The position numbers and the translations under genes are program-made. Under the pieces are notes generated by a model, which was not told where the DNA came from, searched no databases, and saw nothing but the letters and a program-made list of their open reading frames with translations. A DNA stretch of 64,000 nucleotides from a virus: the IMG/VR virus record IMGVR_UViG_3300042430_000335, positions 1 through 64,000 of that record; one strand, written 5' to 3'. Shown here one piece after another: positions 36,801-45,347 of the stretch (position 1 is the stretch's first letter; every line of letters begins with the position of its first letter).

Positions 36801-39800
36801 GCTGAGATTGAAAAGTCTTCTGGCTCTATAGGTACAGGAAATCTAGATGATGATATTAAAAAGATTGTCATTGAGGATTCTAAAAAGAGTGCTAATATAT
36901 TATATACATCTGATACAGGTGCATCTGAAGATTGGGAAGCAGGTAATCTCAAAGCATATTCTGTTAGAAGGATTGAGTTTCTTAATAATGTAAAGCTTAT
37001 GCCTAATAGGGCAAGGCTCAAAACAATTCTTGTCACTCCTAAACAAAAGATTGTTGGATTAGATAGGCTTCCAGAAATTGCATTTGAAGGAGTTGGTATT
37101 ACAGAGAAGGAATACAATGATCCTATTGTAGGACTTGTAGCTTCAATATATGTAGAGCAGGATGGTAATGATTACTATTATGTAAACGTTGCTGGTAGAA
37201 GACTTGCAAAGGTGGGAGAACCAGTGGATATTGAATCTATTGTGTTTGGTACAATGCCTACAGCTTCTCTCACAAGAAGTGATAAAAAACCTAGGTATAG
37301 GTCTAATCAGAAAGCTGAAGCTGAGCAAATGTCTCAAAGGTGGCAAGCTAAAAGAAATGAACTCTTTGCTGCTCCTGAAGGAACATTCCAAGCATATTCA
37401 TTTCTTGTAAGTAGAGGTATTCCTGAGGTTGTAGACTATTATGATACAAACCTTGTAGGAGATAATCTTATTCCTGAAAACCTTATTCCTACACAAGAAG
37501 GACTTATACAAATATCAAAATCAGGATTCATTGCTCATCAGGGTGAAAACGTAGCTATCCCTAAAGGTAGACCAGCTCTTCAGTTTGGTGAAACTCTCAT
37601 GTTCCTTAATAACAGGAAGTTTACAAAGCAAGAAGCTGAAGCAATATATGAACTGCTAAATCGCATTTCTAATGAAGTGAAAGATCAGTCCGATGCTAAT
37701 GAGAAGATAAAGATTAATAAGAAGATTGCAAGGTTTCTTCAGAATATTTTATTTTGGAAGTCATCTCCTTCAGATGAGAAGGGTAAGATATACATTGATA
37801 CAGATTCTATGAATCTGTTTCTTGGTGGTAAAACTTACGATTTAACAAACATTGAAGCTAGTAAAGACGATATTATTTCTCAGGTTCAGGAAATGTATAA
37901 CAGTGTTAATGATGACACACTTAAAGCATTTGGAGAACCGTTCACGGAATATTACATGAAGGAAGGTAAGGTTGTCACAAATGAATGGACAAACTACCAA
38001 ACCTATCTACTCTCTGCATCTTTCCCTAATGGTACAGCTAGACCTACAAAACAAGCGTTCCTCACTACAGCTGTAGTTAAGCCTACAGAAGCAGTACCAT
38101 ACAACTTCAAACAAAAATATGCTATTCTCCAAGGATTAGATCTTCCTATTGTATCTGTTAAGAAGGAAGAAGTTAAACCTACAGCATCTGCTCCTGGAGC
38201 TCCTAGTGCTGTAAAGATTGGTGATTATGTATTGGATGGTCAAACAAAGAACTCATATCAACTAACTGCTGGTCCTGTTGAATTTATAGCAAACATTGAT
38301 GCAGATGATAACATTTCAGTTAGTGTTGAGTCTAATGATGTAATTAGAAAGATTGCTTCTAACAAAGCAACTATGGCTAGCGTCATTGAAGCTCTTAAGA
38401 GTCAAGATCAATTTGATGCTGCTAAAGATGAAGAGCAGCTTGCTCTTGATTTTGTTGCATTGAGAATTGCAGCAGATTTGAAAAAGCAGAAGTCTGAACA
38501 AGCTCCTGCAGCTATTGTAGAAGAAGTTAAACCTGTTGGTCCTAAGAACTTCAAAGGAACTAAACCTCCAGCTAATAGTGAATATAGGAAAGTGGGTGCT
38601 GAAGGTATTGATAGAATTAGTGACGGAGAGATTGAATTGTTCAAACTATGGGCTGCTAAGAATGTTCCTGGTATTCCTTATGAAATCACTGAGAACATTC
38701 TTATTACACATGATAATGAAAAAGCATGGGGTGCATTTGAGAATGGTGTAGCTAAGTTTTATAAGTCTGCAGCTAGAGGTACAGAATACCACGAGATATT
38801 TGAGGGTGTGTGGAAAGGATTTCTTTCTGAAGAAGAAAGACAAGCTATTCTTGATGAGTTCAAATCTAAGAAGGGTGAGTTCAAAGATAGGCAGTCTGGT
38901 AAAATGATTGCTTATGTAGATGCTACAGATCAGCAAGCTAAAGAAAGAATTGCTGATGACTTTGCTGATTTCAAAGTGGGCAAGCTCCCAGCTCGTTCTT
39001 TGGGAGAAAGAATACTTAGGTTCTTTAGAAGCATCATTGAGTTTGTAAAACAATTTGTAAATAAACCTTCTGGAAAAGAAGAGTTATTTAAGGCTATTGA
39101 TACAGGTAGGTTTAAAGAAAAAGTTCTTCCAGAGAGTGTTAAAAATGACTTTGCTGAATACAGAGCTGTAGAAGGATTGAATGAAAAACAAACTAGAGAG
39201 TTTGTTGAAGACATCACTGCTAGAGCTTTCCAAACTATATTTGGAACTAATACATCACTGTTCTCTCCAGAGAAACTTACAGCTCCTCAGATATTTGATG
39301 ATATAAAAACTCAATATGAGGAAGAAGGTAAGTTGGAAATTCTTGGAGAAACTGCATGGAGTGAGCTTGTTGGAAAGACAAAGGACTTTTTGCGTACCTT
39401 TAAGATTGAGTTTGACGATAATGCTCAAGTGAACATTAATGATGAGAACTATAACAATCGCTTGTATGCTCCAGAAGCATTCTCTGTAGATTTCAAAAAA
39501 CAATCTCCTTATCCAGTAAAACTTTTGTTGGGAACACTGACAGAAGCAGTTGCTACAAATCAGGAGAACTCTAGTAGTTTGGAACTTCCAAAACTAAAAA
39601 CTTCTGATATAATTGGATTAAAACTACTAAATTTTAGTAGGGCATTTGTCACTGTACTTGAGAAACTTTCTAACACAACAAAGGTTGGAAAGATGGTTGA
39701 TAAACTGATTGACCTTGCCAAATATGATGGCAACTATGTTCGTTTGTTTACTCGTCTGAAAGGAGTTAGAAAAGATAATGAAGGTAATGCCACAATTGAT

Positions 39801-42800
39801 TTCTCTAAGTTTGAACCACAAGATTGGAGATTGTTTATCAACTTCTACCAAACTTTCACTAAACAGAAACCAGAAGCATTGATTCAATATATGGATAGTG
39901 GAGAGGTTTATACTGCTCCTGCTAATCTATTCACTGTAATCAAACAAACTCAAAAAGGTTGGACAGAGAACATGAAGGCTCTTTCAAAAGATGCTAGTTC
40001 TTTGATTAGTTATAATAGTGTAGATAAGGTTTACAAAGTTAAAGATCTTACCAATGTTCTTGTAGAATCTCCTCAAGAGATGGTTGAGTTTCTTTCAAGA
40101 ATGGGTATTGATTTCCCAATTGAAGTGTTCTTGAAACTCAAAGAAAAGCAACAAAAAGAATTTATTACAGCTGTAGGCTCACTTCATACATATCTTCAGA
40201 AGGTAGATGAGGTGATGAGTGTTAAAGGAGAAACTTTAAATGTAGGTGGTCAGTTGGCTAAACTTGCTGAGCTCTATGTAAGAGTGACCAATCCTGTACA
40301 TGAGAACACTTACAGAAACGTAGAAGATAAACAAACAAATGCATTTGCTGACAGTAATGCTCCATCTGTATTTGAAAGTGAATTCAATGATGTTAATACA
40401 TTAGATGAACTTCTTGAGGCTAGACCAGAACTTAAAGATGTGTTCTCTAAGAACAGCGTAGTTCTTAAGAAAGGAGGACTGTTCTTTGATAAAGAAGGAA
40501 AGAAGATAAAATCAATTAAGGTTAAATATATCCAGGGGGTTAGAGATAATGATAATAAAAAAGGAACTCCTACAGACAGACTTGGTTTAAACACCAGGGC
40601 TATGTTGGAAGTTAACCAAAATCTCAATGGTGACTACTACATCCTAATTCCTGCAGATAGCTCTACAGAATGGATGATGAACTTAGGCAACATTGTGTCA
40701 TTTGAAGATGTAGAATCTGGAGATGCTTGGCCTACAATCTATAGTATATTCAGAGGTTATTTGGAAGATGAGATTGCTCTGGCAAAAGCTGACAGGAAAC
40801 AACTTAATAATGTTGGTAGCAGAGCACAGGAACTGAGGTTCTTTAAAGATATTCTTCCTATAAAGATTCTTGGAAGAATCAATGATATGATTTTGAATAA
40901 TGAATCTAATGATGCTATCAATACATACATCAGCGATAACATCTCTGACATTAATGAGTCTATTAAAGATTTGATTTCTCAGCAAGCAAGTGAAATTAAT
41001 CTTAGGTCTGAAGAGTTAGATAGTAATTTCCTAAAGAAGGAAAAGTTAGACAAGAGTCTTTCTGAAAAGGAATACAACAGTCTTACAAACTTCTTGGCTG
41101 TAAACTACATCATAAACAATATAGAATACCACAAGATTTTGTTTGGTGATCCTTATCAATTTGAGTTGAAGAATGGTAAGCTTGATGAAACCAAACGTAT
41201 TAAATCTTTCCTTTCTCCAAGAAGAATCACTGCAGACTTCCCAGAGCTTAACTCAGCTCTTAACAGGGATTATAATAAAGCAGGAAATATTGCTCTTGAT
41301 CCTGAGGAACTTGGTTACCACACATTCAAACCATTCACTAACACAGTGACTCTCAATGACTTGAATATAGTTGGTAGCTTGGCAAACATTAATCCTGCAT
41401 ATGCTAAAACAAATGAAGCAGATGCTGCTTCCTGGATTATAGATAATACACATAGGGAAGTTAAACTCAAGAATGGTCAATGGACTGATGATGCAGAAAA
41501 TTGGCATCAGCATGAAATGGCTTACACCAGACTTAAGCTCCATGAGAAAGGATTGTATCAATATAAGAACAATCGTCTCAGAGAACAAGATGCTATTGAA
41601 GCTACTAAACCAAGTCCTAAATATGTAACAGAAGTTCTTAAACCTATTGTATCTGGAAACAAGTTTAACAAGACCAACTTTGATCTTGTATTAGATAAGT
41701 TTTCTCAGATGCCTTTATACTATAGCATGGTTGAAGGAACCAATCTTGAAGCTCTTTATTTGAAAATGTTCAAAGAGAAGATTGGTTATGTTATCATGGA
41801 AAGTGGTAGAAAGGTTGGTAAAGAAGGAAAATATAAGTTGTACAATAATGATGGTACACTTAATCAAAAACCTTTTAACAACCTTGTTCAAGTTCCATGG
41901 AAAGCTTACGGTATACAAGTGGAGAATGCTTTTGAAGGAGCTAAGGTTCAAACCAGAGGTTCTCAGTTGATGAAGATTGCTACACTAGACTTGTTTAATA
42001 ATGGTAAAGCTAGTGCAGAAGCAAAAGAACAATACAACAGACACAAGAGAATACAAGATGCTCTCCACAGGAATGGATATATTGAGCTTCTGAAAAAACT
42101 TGGTATCAAAGACCTTGGTGATAGTTTTGAGCTTGTTGATAGGGCAAGTGTTTCACAACTCCTTGAGCGTGAGATGCTTAGAAGAGAAATGTCTGACAAT
42201 GCTAAAGATACAGTGAGACTTGATGATAATGGACAGTTTAGAATTCCTTTTGAAGCATCTACTGCATATGTACAAATAAGAAATATTCTATTCTCTATGG
42301 TGGACAAGTCTCTTGTTTCTCCAAAGATGAATGGTGGTGCTCATGTACAAGTTCCTGCTACAGGATGGGAAAGTTCTGCAGAAGGAAGGTCTCTTGTTAT
42401 AAAGAGAGATGGTAAGTGGGTTAAGATTAATAGAGGTGAGTTTGAAAAGCTTTCTGATGAAGAAAAATCAAATGTGGCTCTTACAGATACAGCTTTGAAG
42501 TTCTATACAAAAGATGCTCCTTATTGTGAGATTCTTCTTCCTCACTGGTTTAAAGATAAGTTTGCTAATTCTAGATTCTCTACAGAAGAACAGCTTTTAG
42601 ACTATCTTAATAAAAAAGAGAATCAATCTATTCTTAGGGGTATTGGTTTCCGTATTCCTACACAGGCTCTTAGCTCTGTAGAGGTGTTTAAGGTAAAAGG
42701 ATTTCTTCCACAATCTATGGGAGCTACAGTGGTTGTTCCTTCTGAAATCACCACCAAGGCAGGATCTGACTTTGATATAGATAAATTGAATATGTATTTA

Positions 42801-45347
42801 AAGAATACATATGTAACTAAGTCAGGTGACATTAAGCAAGTTCCATTCTTTGGAATTGGTGAAGAAGCAATGAACAAAGCAAAAGAGTTTATCAAAGCTC
42901 AGGATTTGGCTGGTGATAATGGTCAGAGAACTGAAGAGGCTCTTGAAGATGATATTAATACATTAGCAGAGAGATTGTATAAACAATCCCTTGAGAATGA
43001 ATACTATGAATCTCTGGAAAGCCTTCTTACGCTCCCTGAGAACTTTGAAAGACTCATCACTCCAGTAAGCGATGGTGGTTTGAAGAAGATTGCTGATAAA
43101 CTTGACACTCTCAGAAATGAGAAAGAAGAGGACATCAAGAATAAACTCATTAGCAGGAAGTTCATGGATTCAGTGAGACATGCTTTCGTAACTGGTAAAA
43201 AGTGGGTAGGTATTGCTGCTGTAAACATTACAGGTCAATCTCTTACACAGAAGTCAGAAGTGTATATTGATCCTGCAAAGTTTTTAGAATTGTCTGTTAG
43301 GGATAAAAAATTCTTAGGAGATGGTAATATTATTCTTCCTCACAATAGTGTAGAGATTGATGGTCAGAAAAGAATTTCTATATCTGGTGTATACGATGCT
43401 ACAGATAAGAGTTTAATCTCTGATGGTCTGTCTGGATATGCTACATCTTTTGTGGACGTTTCTAAAGATCCATACATCCTTAGAGTAATTCAAAGTGATC
43501 TTGCTGTAGGTACATTCATGTTCCTCCAAAGGATTGGAGTTCCTATTGAGACAGCAGCAATGTTCATGAATCAACCTATCATTTCTGAGTATCTGAATAT
43601 GCTTGATAACTTAGGTGATAAAAACCTATTTAGAAAAGCTAATATAGATCTTATAAAAGATAAATTTTTTGCTGCAGAAGAAGAAATTAAATCTGTAGAG
43701 ATAAGCTTGGGTACATTAGATGAAAATATTAGCGACTATAATAGTGGTATAAGGTTCAGTGGAACAAAAAATGCAGAACAACAAAAGATATTTAATGAGT
43801 TCTTGAAGTATGCTAAGATGGGTGAGTTTAGCTTTAAGCTTACACAGGCATCTAATTATGATACTACTAAGTTTAAGAGTGGTGACACGTTATTCAAAAA
43901 ACAAACAAGAACTGATGTTGCTAGAGAAATTAACATCTTCTCCTCTGTAGATAAGATTCTTGATAATACATTTATTGGTGAACAAGCTAATCTTCTTGAC
44001 AGAGCTGCTGAATCACTGGGTGAGATTCTTAAACTTGATCAAGATCAGTTTACAATCATAACTAATTCAGTATTAAAGAGTTATGCTGAGAGAGAATATC
44101 TATCTGCTGAGAAGTATGAAAAGATAGCAAACAAACTCAAAGCATCATTCCTTGATTATATTATTCAGATCAAGAGTGGAATTAACACTGAGATTAAAAG
44201 TCTATTGGTAGACAAAGGAACTTCTGTAGCAGACAGACTTGCCACTGCTAAGAAAAATCATCCTGAAGTTACTATTCTCAAAGATCTTAAGATAGAAAGT
44301 TCTGATAGAGTGGATGGTGCAAAAAGCATTAAGCTTGCTGCAAACATAAAAGAAGCTTATGATGAGAACTACTACACAGGACTCATGAGGGAAATGAGAG
44401 ACACTCCTGCCACTAGAGATTTGTATTATGATATTGTAATGTTAGCAATATTGCAAGGTACATACCAATCTGCCATCTCTATAAAGAACATTATCCCTAT
44501 CGAAGACTTCAGTGAGACTATTGCTCCCATCATATCAACTATTGTAGCAGATACGGATGTACAAGCATTCTCTCAAGGATGGTTCCAAAGAAACAATTGG
44601 AAAGATAATGACATTTGGAAAACTGTATCTCCTAAGTTTATTTTACCACAAGATGCTGGTCCTGTAGGTATAGATCAGTATGAGAATGAAATATATCAGT
44701 ATACGTCTACATCATATTTTCCAAACATACAAAATCTAAATGTTCTTTCTCTAGAAAGAAGAATACTCACCCTTAGCGAAACGTTTAACTTTTTAGATGT
44801 GAGTGCTGACTTTGTTCTTGTTCCTAGAGTGATCAATCAAGAAGGTGAGCAAATAGACATGGAGACAGGAAAAACAATCACACCATCAATGTTTGCTCAA
44901 AGAAAGGCAAAAGGTGATCTTTCTTTGAAAGAAGTGTATGGATACATGAAGGTTAAGTTTGGAAACGGTGAACCATTAACTTATACAGAAATGTATAAAG
45001 GTGAGCCTATAGTAAAACATGTTTACAAACTCATCAATCTTTATGGTGATGGAGCTCTTGGTTCTGAATACTATCTAGATTTCCAAAAATCTGTTCTTGA
45101 TAATGGTACAAAGAAGATCGCTAACGAGATTCCTGATGCAGACATCTTTAACTACTTTGCACCAGAGGCAGCAAACATTACAACTCTGGAAGGGTTGAAA
45201 GACTTTACAGATGAGCAAAAGAAGAATATATTGACTAACTTTGCTCAGAAATACAATATGACAGAAGCGCAAGCTCTTGATTATATAAATCAAGCTCTGT
45301 CAAAAGACAGAAAGAACGTTATTGATAAACTTAAAGAATGTTACTAA
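33828..45347 (+). CDS. Giant virion RNA polymerase polyprotein, 3839 aa
   Basis: The catalytic signature is GSDFDIDKLNMY with D2981-F-D2983-I-D2985, the DFDID motif of the single-chain crAss-like virion RNA polymerase; the three Asp would hold the catalytic Mg. About 150 residues earlier is SLVSPKMNGG (SPKMNGG at 2831-2837), likely part of the other double-psi beta-barrel. The N-terminal 2800 residues hold other regions. Residues about 205-240 are Gly/Ala-rich and hydrophobic. Acidic linkers occur near 850. A zincin-like segment, TEYHEIFEGVW with H1655, E1656 and E1659, is followed by ERIADDFADF (E1706). The known phi14:2 enzyme is near 2200 aa, so this is much longer. It would be ejected and transcribe early genes. 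Confidence 0.85.
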   Translation: MAIFDNELIDNVSNRAPEAPKKLLPSPTVRDVDVSLGGFETYGSAGVGKTGLNIDQLSEFSGLRTNQSSFSSPVQMVPKSELLANQRYTTYQRNVDLENIYGLQQSWTDQLANGVIKMGGIGVGTFLQSFATIPNTISAIKNGKLSNLSGGVDGYEAAIDNWTKNLEDIFPNYYTREEQKHPYLAMLPFAPGSANFWGDKVIKNLGFTAGAIGGAIAQDAAIGLVTEGIGAIPLVAGQIGKASLFLNKLFVGTNNVEKALDVAKTAGVAADTILDVKKLGDLASYTKITDGFRYGMSLYGSARTEAAIEARDSYRTVREDLLRQYRLENAGVDPTGEDAEQIEDYATSAMNTRFGINMALLTASNAIQFGNLFKSFTSANKAVSGQLTKELEDFGKVGLKEGSKDVFEAKVATGLGEKVWESVRPKMANILTEGVYEEGGQYATEKGVYDYYTRKYKNLSDPKNKETWNTVNETVNSTLTGLKNQFGTSEGLENMMVGAISALISGGIIGRIDAAKGQGKEARLQSAINILNQYGLTGTLTNQYENTLSSAGIAKEMDEAVKAGDVFKYKNLKDDMFIKFVQSRIPSGMHDVTIEQLKMLKDLDKTEFEKSFGMDFSSSNKSTVNEYVDSLINEANQIKKISNSIDFTFKNPFKKIDNPTTDEEGLETSRFDDFNKWKTELTFLAAKVPHVNNRLDSIQQSVSDISPAVTNDLLSQLTNKESLKDLSASYEQSANALNKTITDFTSAQDRKNINDQVKALRTASERINLGLKDGVDNKLFDYLLNFELNNQDPKADRQVGPENALDLFTYGHDINRLNSLKDKVVKLYDNLTSEEGFNKYMDQGEQLRSGSIPEEVKGEEVVEVKEGPKFTNKAGVKETFEEGREYQIPVGKKARIDKVADDRWQVTAPDGNITFHGSQEKAQEKVDSINEELGNLQKVKVIGINDDGTVKVEDINGDIYNLDPSNFDGYEKIMSAQEKLMKDKSDIEAEQAEIEKSSGSIGTGNLDDDIKKIVIEDSKKSANILYTSDTGASEDWEAGNLKAYSVRRIEFLNNVKLMPNRARLKTILVTPKQKIVGLDRLPEIAFEGVGITEKEYNDPIVGLVASIYVEQDGNDYYYVNVAGRRLAKVGEPVDIESIVFGTMPTASLTRSDKKPRYRSNQKAEAEQMSQRWQAKRNELFAAPEGTFQAYSFLVSRGIPEVVDYYDTNLVGDNLIPENLIPTQEGLIQISKSGFIAHQGENVAIPKGRPALQFGETLMFLNNRKFTKQEAEAIYELLNRISNEVKDQSDANEKIKINKKIARFLQNILFWKSSPSDEKGKIYIDTDSMNLFLGGKTYDLTNIEASKDDIISQVQEMYNSVNDDTLKAFGEPFTEYYMKEGKVVTNEWTNYQTYLLSASFPNGTARPTKQAFLTTAVVKPTEAVPYNFKQKYAILQGLDLPIVSVKKEEVKPTASAPGAPSAVKIGDYVLDGQTKNSYQLTAGPVEFIANIDADDNISVSVESNDVIRKIASNKATMASVIEALKSQDQFDAAKDEEQLALDFVALRIAADLKKQKSEQAPAAIVEEVKPVGPKNFKGTKPPANSEYRKVGAEGIDRISDGEIELFKLWAAKNVPGIPYEITENILITHDNEKAWGAFENGVAKFYKSAARGTEYHEIFEGVWKGFLSEEERQAILDEFKSKKGEFKDRQSGKMIAYVDATDQQAKERIADDFADFKVGKLPARSLGERILRFFRSIIEFVKQFVNKPSGKEELFKAIDTGRFKEKVLPESVKNDFAEYRAVEGLNEKQTREFVEDITARAFQTIFGTNTSLFSPEKLTAPQIFDDIKTQYEEEGKLEILGETAWSELVGKTKDFLRTFKIEFDDNAQVNINDENYNNRLYAPEAFSVDFKKQSPYPVKLLLGTLTEAVATNQENSSSLELPKLKTSDIIGLKLLNFSRAFVTVLEKLSNTTKVGKMVDKLIDLAKYDGNYVRLFTRLKGVRKDNEGNATIDFSKFEPQDWRLFINFYQTFTKQKPEALIQYMDSGEVYTAPANLFTVIKQTQKGWTENMKALSKDASSLISYNSVDKVYKVKDLTNVLVESPQEMVEFLSRMGIDFPIEVFLKLKEKQQKEFITAVGSLHTYLQKVDEVMSVKGETLNVGGQLAKLAELYVRVTNPVHENTYRNVEDKQTNAFADSNAPSVFESEFNDVNTLDELLEARPELKDVFSKNSVVLKKGGLFFDKEGKKIKSIKVKYIQGVRDNDNKKGTPTDRLGLNTRAMLEVNQNLNGDYYILIPADSSTEWMMNLGNIVSFEDVESGDAWPTIYSIFRGYLEDEIALAKADRKQLNNVGSRAQELRFFKDILPIKILGRINDMILNNESNDAINTYISDNISDINESIKDLISQQASEINLRSEELDSNFLKKEKLDKSLSEKEYNSLTNFLAVNYIINNIEYHKILFGDPYQFELKNGKLDETKRIKSFLSPRRITADFPELNSALNRDYNKAGNIALDPEELGYHTFKPFTNTVTLNDLNIVGSLANINPAYAKTNEADAASWIIDNTHREVKLKNGQWTDDAENWHQHEMAYTRLKLHEKGLYQYKNNRLREQDAIEATKPSPKYVTEVLKPIVSGNKFNKTNFDLVLDKFSQMPLYYSMVEGTNLEALYLKMFKEKIGYVIMESGRKVGKEGKYKLYNNDGTLNQKPFNNLVQVPWKAYGIQVENAFEGAKVQTRGSQLMKIATLDLFNNGKASAEAKEQYNRHKRIQDALHRNGYIELLKKLGIKDLGDSFELVDRASVSQLLEREMLRREMSDNAKDTVRLDDNGQFRIPFEASTAYVQIRNILFSMVDKSLVSPKMNGGAHVQVPATGWESSAEGRSLVIKRDGKWVKINRGEFEKLSDEEKSNVALTDTALKFYTKDAPYCEILLPHWFKDKFANSRFSTEEQLLDYLNKKENQSILRGIGFRIPTQALSSVEVFKVKGFLPQSMGATVVVPSEITTKAGSDFDIDKLNMYLKNTYVTKSGDIKQVPFFGIGEEAMNKAKEFIKAQDLAGDNGQRTEEALEDDINTLAERLYKQSLENEYYESLESLLTLPENFERLITPVSDGGLKKIADKLDTLRNEKEEDIKNKLISRKFMDSVRHAFVTGKKWVGIAAVNITGQSLTQKSEVYIDPAKFLELSVRDKKFLGDGNIILPHNSVEIDGQKRISISGVYDATDKSLISDGLSGYATSFVDVSKDPYILRVIQSDLAVGTFMFLQRIGVPIETAAMFMNQPIISEYLNMLDNLGDKNLFRKANIDLIKDKFFAAEEEIKSVEISLGTLDENISDYNSGIRFSGTKNAEQQKIFNEFLKYAKMGEFSFKLTQASNYDTTKFKSGDTLFKKQTRTDVAREINIFSSVDKILDNTFIGEQANLLDRAAESLGEILKLDQDQFTIITNSVLKSYAEREYLSAEKYEKIANKLKASFLDYIIQIKSGINTEIKSLLVDKGTSVADRLATAKKNHPEVTILKDLKIESSDRVDGAKSIKLAANIKEAYDENYYTGLMREMRDTPATRDLYYDIVMLAILQGTYQSAISIKNIIPIEDFSETIAPIISTIVADTDVQAFSQGWFQRNNWKDNDIWKTVSPKFILPQDAGPVGIDQYENEIYQYTSTSYFPNIQNLNVLSLERRILTLSETFNFLDVSADFVLVPRVINQEGEQIDMETGKTITPSMFAQRKAKGDLSLKEVYGYMKVKFGNGEPLTYTEMYKGEPIVKHVYKLINLYGDGALGSEYYLDFQKSVLDNGTKKIANEIPDADIFNYFAPEAANITTLEGLKDFTDEQKKNILTNFAQKYNMTEAQALDYINQALSKDRKNVIDKLKECY

